A stretch of DNA of 64,000 nt from JAHEAO01 sp942492375 (lineage in GTDB: Bacteria > Pseudomonadota > Alphaproteobacteria > Rhodobacterales > Rhodobacteraceae), in NCBI GenBank assembly GCA_942492375.1, contig CALOEL010000003.1, forward strand, positions 124,001 to 188,000, written 5' to 3'. Position numbers and translations under genes: made by a program. This document shows, piece by piece, positions 58,009 through 64,000 of this stretch (its first letter is position 1; every line of letters starts with the position of its first letter). The notes beneath the pieces are model-generated. The model was not told the origin of the DNA and ran no database searches. It saw nothing but the letters and a program-made list of their open reading frames with translations.

Positions 58009-59139
58009 CTATCGTTTGAAAGTGGATGGTCTGAACGGCAGCGAGGCGACTATGGCAGGCTGCCGCTTGCCGCGCACCTCTCCGTAAATCTGGGTTCCGG
58101 GCGTCGCGTGGTCAATCCCGATATAGCCCATCGACATCGGCCGCTCGATGGTCGGGCCATAGGCACCAGACGTGACGCGACCTACGGGCTCGCCCCCGGT
58201 TTCCGCGGCGAATAGCTCTGTCCCTTCGCGCATCGGGCCGCGGCCTTCCGGCAAGATGCCGACGCGCTGCCGCGACGGGCCTGCATCGAGTTCACCGAGG
58301 ATGCGGTCGGCGCCGGGAAAGCCGCCTTCGCGCGCCCCGCCCCGGCGCCGCACCTTCTGGATCGCCCAGTCCAGCGCCGCCTCTATCGGGCTGGTGGTCT
58401 GATCGATGTCATGGCCGTAAAGGCAAAGCCCCGCTTCCAACCGTAGTGAATCGCGCGCCCCCAGCCCGATCGCCTCGACCGACGGATCGTCCAGCAACGC
58501 CCGCGCAAGCGTCTCTGCCCGGTCATTCGGCAGCGAGATTTCATAGCCATCCTCGCCGGTATAGCCGGATCGGGAGACGAGGCAGTCGGCGCCTGCGAGC
58601 GTCACTCGCGTGACATCCATGAACCTCATATCCGCCACCTCCGAGGCAAGCTGCGACAGTGCGGTCTCGGCCAGCGGCCCCTGCAGGGCAAGAAGCGCAC
58701 GGTCCGAAAGGACCTCGATATCGCAGGTGTCGGACAGGTGTTTCCGCATATGCGCGATGTCGGCATCCTTGCACGCGGCATTGACCACGACGAAAATCGC
58801 ATCGCCGAGATTGGCCAACATCAGATCATCCTCGATCCCGCCCTGCGCATTGGTGAACATCGCATAGCGCTGGCGCATCGGCTTGAGGCCCTGAACATCG
58901 ACCGGAACCAGCTTTTCCAGCGCCAGCGCGGCATCCGCATAGTCCCCGGACTTCGGTCGAAGCATCACCTGGCCCATATGGCTGACATCGAACAGCCCGG
59001 CCTTCTGGCGGGTGTGCAGATGTTCCTTCAACACGCCAAGCGGATACTGGACCGGCATCTCGTAGCCAGCAAAAGGCACCATCTTGGCGCCGAGTTCTAC
59101 GTGCAGGTCGTAAAGCGGCGTGCGGTTCAGATCGGCCAT
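58009..59139 (-). CDS. gcvT: GcvT, aminomethyltransferase (T protein)
   Basis: 376 residues. Folate-binding fold: LFDVSHMGQVMLRPKSGDYA, YTGEDGYEISLPNDRAE with the substrate-binding Glu, and the C-terminal beta barrel (VGRVTSGAYGPTIERPMSMGYI). Transfers the methylene from GcvH to tetrahydrofolate, releasing ammonia. First gene of the operon; its leader holds a tandem glycine riboswitch. Confidence 0.96.
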   Translation of the reverse strand: MADLNRTPLYDLHVELGAKMVPFAGYEMPVQYPLGVLKEHLHTRQKAGLFDVSHMGQVMLRPKSGDYADAALALEKLVPVDVQGLKPMRQRYAMFTNAQGGIEDDLMLANLGDAIFVVVNAACKDADIAHMRKHLSDTCDIEVLSDRALLALQGPLAETALSQLASEVADMRFMDVTRVTLAGADCLVSRSGYTGEDGYEISLPNDRAETLARALLDDPSVEAIGLGARDSLRLEAGLCLYGHDIDQTTSPIEAALDWAIQKVRRRGGAREGGFPGADRILGELDAGPSRQRVGILPEGRGPMREGTELFAAETGGEPVGRVTSGAYGPTIERPMSMGYIGIDHATPGTQIYGEVRGKRQPAIVASLPFRPSTFKR

Positions 59140-59206
59140 GCCATCCCCTTCAAGTCGCGCCGGTCCGGTCCGGCATTGGTTCGGGCAGTGGATCCTGCCG
59201 CCAATG

Positions 59207-59360
59207 CCCCCTCTGTCCTTCCGCCTGAGATCATTATCCCTTCGGCGCCCCGCATTCGTGCGGGATCTCTCCAGAGTCTGTTACCGATGCGGTCCCGTGG
59301 CCTGAGAGTTTCCGGGGCGGTTGCTCCTTCGGCACTGGCCATAGCCAGATTCTCCCGTCA
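59207..59360 (-). promoter_or_regulatory. Tandem glycine riboswitch
   Basis: On the minus strand, two aptamers in series. The first has GGGAGA, GCCGAAGGAGCAACCGCC and GGAAACTCTCAGGC. The second, joined by a short ACAGACTCTGGAGAG linker, has GCGCCGAAGGGATAA and ATCTCAGGC, ending AGGACAGAGGGGGC. This is the glycine-activated class that turns on gcv operons. It ends about 68 nt before the gcvT ATG. Confidence 0.93.
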
Positions 59361-59440
59361 TCGACCTCCCGACGCTATTCGAAGGCAGGCCATGCGGCAA
59401 GCCCTTGTCTTCCGCTGCATACACGATCATTTTCCCGACG

Positions 59441-60010
59441 ATGATCGCGGATTGCTTCTTCGGCTACGGGTCGCTGGTGAACCGGACGACCCACGACTTT
59501 CAGGACTGCCGGCCAGCCGTCCTGACCGGCTGGCGGCGCGTCTGGCGGCATACCAGCCTGCGGCCCGCCGCCTTTCTTACCTCGGTCCGCGCTGAGGGCT
59601 CCGAGATCGACGGTGTCACTGCGCTGGTGCCGAATGGCGACTGGAAGGCGCTGGACGCCCGCGAATACGCCTATGCGCGGTCCGACGTGGCCCACCAACT
59701 GCGCCAAGAGGCCGTTGAGCGGAGGGTGGTTCAGGTTTACGCGATCCCAGATGGTGCGCATGGCGCGCCGACCGAACTGCATCCGATCCTGCTGAGCTAT
59801 CTCGACGTCGTGGTACAGGGTTTTCTGCGGGAATTCGGCGAGGCCGGGGTGGCGCGGTTCTTCGACACGACCGATGGCTGGGAGGCGCCGGTGCTGGATG
59901 ACCGGCGCGACCCGGTCTATTCGCGGCATCGGCGCCTGACCGCGGACGAGACCGATCTGGTGGACGGCTACGTCCGGTCGCTCGACCTGAAGCTGCTGCG
60001 CAGCGTCTAG
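59441..60010 (+). CDS. Gamma-glutamylcyclotransferase-like protein
   Basis: 189 residues. N-terminal FFGYGSLVNRTTHDF is the GGCT-fold substrate-binding loop (YGSL). The rest is a beta-barrel-like domain with KALDAREYAYARSDV (catalytic-Glu region). May act on gamma-glutamyl amines or be a relative of unknown substrate. ATG 59441 was chosen because YGSL normally lies within about ten residues of the start. Its stop overlaps gltX's in a CTAG. Confidence 0.8.
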   Translation: MIADCFFGYGSLVNRTTHDFQDCRPAVLTGWRRVWRHTSLRPAAFLTSVRAEGSEIDGVTALVPNGDWKALDAREYAYARSDVAHQLRQEAVERRVVQVYAIPDGAHGAPTELHPILLSYLDVVVQGFLREFGEAGVARFFDTTDGWEAPVLDDRRDPVYSRHRRLTADETDLVDGYVRSLDLKLLRSV

Positions 60011-61329
60011 GGCTTCGGCGCGGCCTGCATCAGCGGCATGACATCGGCCATCTCGGGGCCGTGGGTCCGGCCGGTCACGGCCAGCCGTAGCGGCATGAAC
60101 AGGGCGCGGCCCTTGCGCCCGGTCTTCTGCTTCACCGCATCCGTCCACGCCGCCCAGGTTTCCGGCCCGTAGGGCGGCGGCGGCAGCAGTGCCAACGCCT
60201 CTGACACGAACTCCCGGTCCTCGACCGGGATCTGTGGTTTCGCGCCGTGGCTGAAGACCTTCCACCAATCCGCCATGTCGGATTTGACGGTGATGTTTTC
60301 GCGCACCACAGACCAGAATTTTTTTGCGATATCATCGGGAACGCCGATGTTTTTTACGTCTTCCGCAACCGCGTCGAAAGGCTGCGAGTGCAGATAACGG
60401 GCGGTAAGCGGGAACAGGTCCTCGGGGTCGAACTTGGTCGGCGCGGCCCCGAAGCGCGAAATGTCGAACCCAGCGATCAGCTCGTCCATGCTGCCGCGCA
60501 GTTCCACCGGATCGGCCGAGCCGAGCCGGGCCATCAGCGACAGGATCGCCATCGGCTCGATCCCGCGGGCGCGCAGATCCTTCAGCGCCAAGGTGCCCAG
60601 CCGCTTGGACAGCGCCTCGCCCTGCGGGCCGGTGAGAAGCGAGTGATGCGCGAAATCCGGCGGCGTGCCGTCAAGCGCGCGGATGATCTGGATCTGTGTC
60701 GCGGTGTTTGTCACATGGTCCGAACCGCGCACGATATAGGTCACGCCAAAGTCGATGTCGTCGCAGACCGAGGCCAGCGTGTAGAGATATTGGCCATCGG
60801 CGCGGATCAGCACCGGGTCGGAAACCGAGGCGGCGTCGAGCGAGAGATCACCCAGGATGCCGTCAGTCCATTCGATCCGCTCGTGATCCAGCTTGAACCG
60901 CCAGTGCCCCGGCCCGCGCTCGTTGCGCAGTTTTTCCTTCGCGGCCTCGGTCAGTTCCAGCGCGGCGCGGTCATAGACCGGCGGCCTGCCCATGTTCAGC
61001 AGCTTCTTGCGCTTCAGATCAAGTTCCGTCGGGGTTTCAAAGCATTCGTACAGCCGCCCCTTGCCGCGCAACTCGTCGGCTGCGGCATCGTAGCGATCCA
61101 GCCGGTCGGACTGCCTTTCGAACCGGTCCCATGTCAGGCCCAGCCATTCGAGATCGCGCTTGATCTGGTCGGCATAGTCCTGCTTCGACCGCTCGGGGTC
61201 GGTATCGTCCAGCCGCAGGATGAATTGCCCGCCCGCCTTGCGCGCGATCAGGTAGTTGAACAGCGCGGCGCGCAGGTTGCCGATATGCAGGTAGCCGGTG
61301 GGCGACGGGGCGAAGCGGGTGACGGTCAT
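60007..61329 (-). CDS. gltX: Glutamyl-tRNA synthetase
   Basis: 440-residue class I synthetase: RFAPSPTGYLHIGNLRAALFN (HIGH motif), RLDDTDPERSKQDYADQI, and KMSKS variant ALSKRLGTLAL. The C-terminal anticodon-binding domain is about 300-440. The relatively short length and LSKRLG match the second GluRS (GluRS2 type) of alphaproteobacteria, which may prefer tRNA-Gln for the amidotransferase route. ATG at 61329 directly precedes the TRFAPSPTG start motif. Confidence 0.94.
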   Translation of the reverse strand: MTVTRFAPSPTGYLHIGNLRAALFNYLIARKAGGQFILRLDDTDPERSKQDYADQIKRDLEWLGLTWDRFERQSDRLDRYDAAADELRGKGRLYECFETPTELDLKRKKLLNMGRPPVYDRAALELTEAAKEKLRNERGPGHWRFKLDHERIEWTDGILGDLSLDAASVSDPVLIRADGQYLYTLASVCDDIDFGVTYIVRGSDHVTNTATQIQIIRALDGTPPDFAHHSLLTGPQGEALSKRLGTLALKDLRARGIEPMAILSLMARLGSADPVELRGSMDELIAGFDISRFGAAPTKFDPEDLFPLTARYLHSQPFDAVAEDVKNIGVPDDIAKKFWSVVRENITVKSDMADWWKVFSHGAKPQIPVEDREFVSEALALLPPPPYGPETWAAWTDAVKQKTGRKGRALFMPLRLAVTGRTHGPEMADVMPLMQAAPKP

Positions 61330-61404
61330 TCGGGGTCTCCTATTCGCGGCGTGCTCTTTCACATCGGCCTGCTTTTGTCCATATGAACGGACGGGAGGTG
61401 CGGC

Positions 61405-61815
61405 ATGACAGTGAATTGGGACAGGGCGATCTCTCCGGGCGAGGACGTCATCGAGATGCTCGCGCACAAGGCGATCGAGTCGCTGCCCGCGCCTTATCGC
61501 GACGCTGCGCGCAGGGTCACCTTGCGGGTCGAGGACTTCGCCGATGACGATATGCTGGACGATCTGGGCATTGAAAATCCCTTCGAGCTGACCGGACTTT
61601 ACGACGGCGTTCCGCTGACCCGGAAATCGGTGATGGACCAGCTTGACCGGCCCGACACGATCTGGCTGTTCCGGCGCCCGATCCTGGACGAATGGGCGGA
61701 ACGCGATGGCACGGCCCTTGGCGAGCTTGTCGGGCATGTCCTCGTCCACGAGCTGGCGCATCATTTCGGCTGGAGCGATGAGGATATCGCGCGGATCGAC
61801 CCCTGGTGGGAATAG
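61405..61815 (+). CDS. Minimal zincin-like metallopeptidase (DUF1025 family)
   Basis: 136 residues. HELAHHFGWSDEDI near the C terminus (about 117-130) is an HExxHxxGxxD zinc motif. Small stand-alone proteins like this are widespread and of unknown substrate. ATG 61405 follows GGAGGTGCGGC. Divergent from gltX. Confidence 0.88.
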   Translation: MTVNWDRAISPGEDVIEMLAHKAIESLPAPYRDAARRVTLRVEDFADDDMLDDLGIENPFELTGLYDGVPLTRKSVMDQLDRPDTIWLFRRPILDEWAERDGTALGELVGHVLVHELAHHFGWSDEDIARIDPWWE

Positions 61816-61881
61816 CTGCGCTGGACGGCTGCCGCGACGGTCCTATCTTTGTGCAAAACAACATGACAGAGAGGATTCCCG

Positions 61882-62811
61882 ATGCCTTCCAGCCGCTTGA
61901 CCCGCCGCGCAGCCCTCGCCACCGCCGCCGCCCTGCCCCTCGCCGCAACCCTCGCGCCCGGTGCCGCACGGGCGGCAGCCGAAATGAAGGGCGCTGCGGT
62001 GGGTCCCTTCCGCCGTTTCGCGCTTGGCGATTTCGAAGTCACCGCCCTGCTCGCCGGCACCCGCACCGTGGAAGAACCGCAGGGAACCTTCGGCATGAAC
62101 GTCTCTCCCGAGACCTTTGCCGAAGTCTCGCAGGCGAATTTCCTGCCTACTGACAAGGCGCAGTTCTTCTTCACGCCGACGCTACTGAACACCGGGTCAG
62201 AGCTGATCCTGTTCGACACCGGGCTGGACGGCACCGGGATCACCTCGGCGCTGACGGCGGCAGGATACACATCGGATCAGGTCGATACGGTCGTCATCAC
62301 CCACATGCATGGCGACCATATCGGAGGGCTGATGACCGACGGCTCTCCTACATTCGCCAATGCGCGTTATGTGACGGGCGCGGCCGAGTACGACTACTGG
62401 TCCTCCGCAGGCAACGAGGGGTTCGACACGAATGTGAAGCCCCTCGGCGACAGGTTCTCGATGATCGGCGACGGCGACAGCCCCGCCAGCGGCGTCACCG
62501 CGGTTCTGGCGGCGGGCCATACGCCGGGCCATATGGGCTTCATGCTGGAAAGCGGCGGCGAGCAGCTGATGCTGATCGCGGATCTTGCGAACCATTACGT
62601 CTGGTCGCTGGCCTATCCCGACTGGGAAGTGCGGTTCGATATGGACAAGGCGGAGGCGGCCGAGTCGCGGCGGCGCGTGCTCGGCATGCTGGCCACGGAT
62701 CGGGTTCCTATGCTGGGCTATCACATGCCCTGGCCGGCGATGGGCCATGTCGAAACGCGCGATGACGGCTTCCGCTATGTGCCGCTCAGCTATCAGTTCC
62801 TGCTGGACTGA
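61882..62811 (+). CDS. MBL-fold metallo-hydrolase, Tat-exported
   Basis: 309 residues. Twin-arginine-type signal SRLTRRAALATAAALPLAATLAPGAARA (about 4-31). The metallo-beta-lactamase domain has zinc motif THMHGDHIGG, a second site in AAGHTPGHMGF, then LIADLANHYVW and GYHMPWPAMGHVE. Periplasmic; relatives include lactonases and other hydrolases, substrate unknown. Confidence 0.9.
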   Translation: MPSSRLTRRAALATAAALPLAATLAPGAARAAAEMKGAAVGPFRRFALGDFEVTALLAGTRTVEEPQGTFGMNVSPETFAEVSQANFLPTDKAQFFFTPTLLNTGSELILFDTGLDGTGITSALTAAGYTSDQVDTVVITHMHGDHIGGLMTDGSPTFANARYVTGAAEYDYWSSAGNEGFDTNVKPLGDRFSMIGDGDSPASGVTAVLAAGHTPGHMGFMLESGGEQLMLIADLANHYVWSLAYPDWEVRFDMDKAEAAESRRRVLGMLATDRVPMLGYHMPWPAMGHVETRDDGFRYVPLSYQFLLD

Positions 62812-62865
62812 CCGGACAGCGCTTTTCGATTGTTCGCCGGCTGCGATCCGGTCCAGACTGACTGA

Positions 62866-63810
62866 ATGCCGCAGATCCTGACGATCACGCTAAATCCCGC
62901 GCTCGATCTTTCGACGGCGGCGGATGCCGTTATTGCGGGCCCCAAGCTGCGCTGCGCGGTTCCGCGCTTCGATCCGGGCGGCGGCGGTATAAACGTCTCG
63001 CGCGCGATACGGGGGCTCGGCGGCGACAGTCTGGCCTTCGCCGCCCTTGGCGGCGCGACCGGGGCGAAACTGGCCGACCTGCTGACCGAGCAAGGCATCA
63101 ACGTCCGGCCATTCGCGATCAGCGGCGAAACCCGCCAGAGCCTTGCCGTGACCGACCGCTCGACGGGCGGTCAGTACCGGTTCGTCATGCCGGGGCCGGA
63201 CTGGACGGAGGCGATGACCAAGGCCGCGCTTGCCGATATCGTCAAGGCCAGCACTTCCGAGGGTCTGGTCGTTCTGTCGGGCAGCTTGCCGCCAGGCGTG
63301 GCTGCCGATTTCCCGGTCCGGCTTGTCGCCGGCCTGTCCGGCACCGGCACGCGGGTCGTCGCCGACATCTCTGGCGCAGGGCTGCGGCACCTGGCCGAGC
63401 ATCCCTGCGGGATCGACATCCTTCGGATGGACGCAGCGGAAGCCGCCGAACTGGCTGGCCAACCATTGGACGAACGAAGCGAAACGACGGCGTTCGCGCG
63501 CGATCTGGTGGTGCGAAACGTCGCGCAGGTCGTGATCGTTGCCCGGGGGGCCGATGGCTCGACGCTGGTCAGCGGCGATCAGGCGCTCCATTGTTCCCGC
63601 GCGGTGGAAACCGTCGTCAGCGCGGTCGGTGCGGGGGACAGCTTCGTGGGGGCCCTGACCCTGGCGCTGGCGAACGGGTCCGACCTGGCGAATGCCTTGC
63701 GGCATGGAACCGCCGCGGCGAGCGCCGCGATGCTGACCGAGGCAACGGAACTCTGCACCCGTGCGGATGCAGAGTTGATGTTCAAGGAATGCGAACTGAC
63801 CGTGCTTTAG
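62866..63810 (+). CDS. PfkB-family sugar kinase (1-phosphofructokinase/tagatose-6-P kinase type)
   Basis: 314 residues. N-terminal ITLNPALDLS and PGGGGINVSRAIRGLGG are the hexose-phosphate-kinase signature; LVVLSGSLPPGV and the C-terminal catalytic SAVGAGDSFVGALTLALANG complete it. The family adds a phosphate to fructose-1-P, fructose-6-P or tagatose-6-P; no PTS genes adjoin, so the substrate is uncertain. Ends overlapping the convergent wrbA-like gene. Confidence 0.88.
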   Translation: MPQILTITLNPALDLSTAADAVIAGPKLRCAVPRFDPGGGGINVSRAIRGLGGDSLAFAALGGATGAKLADLLTEQGINVRPFAISGETRQSLAVTDRSTGGQYRFVMPGPDWTEAMTKAALADIVKASTSEGLVVLSGSLPPGVAADFPVRLVAGLSGTGTRVVADISGAGLRHLAEHPCGIDILRMDAAEAAELAGQPLDERSETTAFARDLVVRNVAQVVIVARGADGSTLVSGDQALHCSRAVETVVSAVGAGDSFVGALTLALANGSDLANALRHGTAAASAAMLTEATELCTRADAELMFKECELTVL

Positions 63811-64000
63811 GCGGCGTCCTGTTTCGCGTCCGCACCCAGACCGTCGAGTTTGGCCGCGACCTCGATCAACCGGCGGGTCTGGTGCGCAATAGCGGCCTTG
63901 CCCTTGTCATCCAGTTCGCCGGCCATTGTCGAAAAGCCGTAGGGATTGCCGCCGGCTTCGAAGATGGATTGATCCGTGTAGCCCGGCGTGACGAGGATCG
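63807..64000 (-). CDS. WrbA-like NAD(P)H:quinone oxidoreductase (3' part)
   Basis: The C-terminal 63 or so residues enter from the right edge: ILVTPGYTDQSIFEAGGNPYGFSTMAG then a helix ending AKQDAA. The GGNPYG segment is the flavin-domain pattern of WrbA-type flavodoxin-like quinone reductases. Start not in the window. Confidence 0.75.
   Translation of the reverse strand, partial: ILVTPGYTDQSIFEAGGNPYGFSTMAGELDDKGKAAIAHQTRRLIEVAAKLDGLGADAKQDAA

Overview
The window looks like chromosomal DNA of a Rhodobacterales alphaproteobacterium (Rhodobacteraceae-like). Reasons: high GC with strong G/C third-position bias, the fabA-fabB-fabI order, a class I lysyl-tRNA synthetase, a NDUFS4-type complex I subunit, a short GluRS, and a protocatechuate (pca) cluster containing a beta-keto acid cleavage enzyme. 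Most of the window is ordinary chromosome; the accessory material is concentrated at 21.7-23 kb and 38-46 kb.

Layout. 0-2.4 kb: fabA (partial), fabB, fabI. 2.5-3.3 kb: an M50-like membrane protein whose zinc motif is lost. 3.3-5.8 kb: haloacid dehalogenase, alpha/beta hydrolase and threonine-dehydratase-like operon. 5.9-11.8 kb: aromatic catabolism (pobA, pcaD, pcaC, pcaH, pcaG, BKACE, pcaB), taking 4-hydroxybenzoate to 3-oxoadipate, with the BKACE as a possible replacement for PcaIJ/PcaF. 11.9-14.7 kb: zinc alcohol dehydrogenase, GNAT, enolase-superfamily enzyme. 14.8-17.9 kb: an ECF sigma/anti-sigma pair followed by exported proteins; two of these share the same promoter-like motif with identical spacing. 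18-21.8 kb: DUF1003 protein, tRNA-Arg(TCT), complex I subunit, uvrB. 21.8-23.5 kb: low-GC small gene, a REP-associated (RAYT) transposase with REP palindromes, an NYN-type nuclease. 23.6-38.1 kb: mixed housekeeping and stress genes (GFA-like, DMT transporters, rhodanese, UspA, ABM, beta-helix protein, lysK, TerB, PBP4/dacB, methyltransferase, nadD).

The most interesting locus is at 38.28-39.73 kb. A retron-type reverse transcriptase is preceded by a 146-nt region bounded by 14-bp inverted repeats (a1/a2) with internal hairpins, which fits an msr-msd. It has no separate effector gene: its neighbours are nadD and ettA. About 110 residues precede the RT core. Next to it, at 41.4-45.8 kb, lies an accessory patch: a vestigial second ettA tail, two low-GC genes (the second DUF1828-like), and a cold-shock gene with a nonsense codon that is also split by an IS66 element with an 8-bp target duplication. 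An intact csp with a related leader and a strong terminator sits 2 kb away.

46-64 kb: DUF1353 lipoprotein, two small proteins, csp, tamA-tamB, tRNA-Ala(CGC), DUF2254 protein, the glycine cleavage operon gcvT-gcvH-gcvP behind a tandem glycine riboswitch, a gamma-glutamylcyclotransferase-like gene, gltX, a minimal zincin, a Tat-exported MBL-fold hydrolase, a PfkB kinase, and the end of a WrbA-like gene. No rRNA or CRISPR array is seen.
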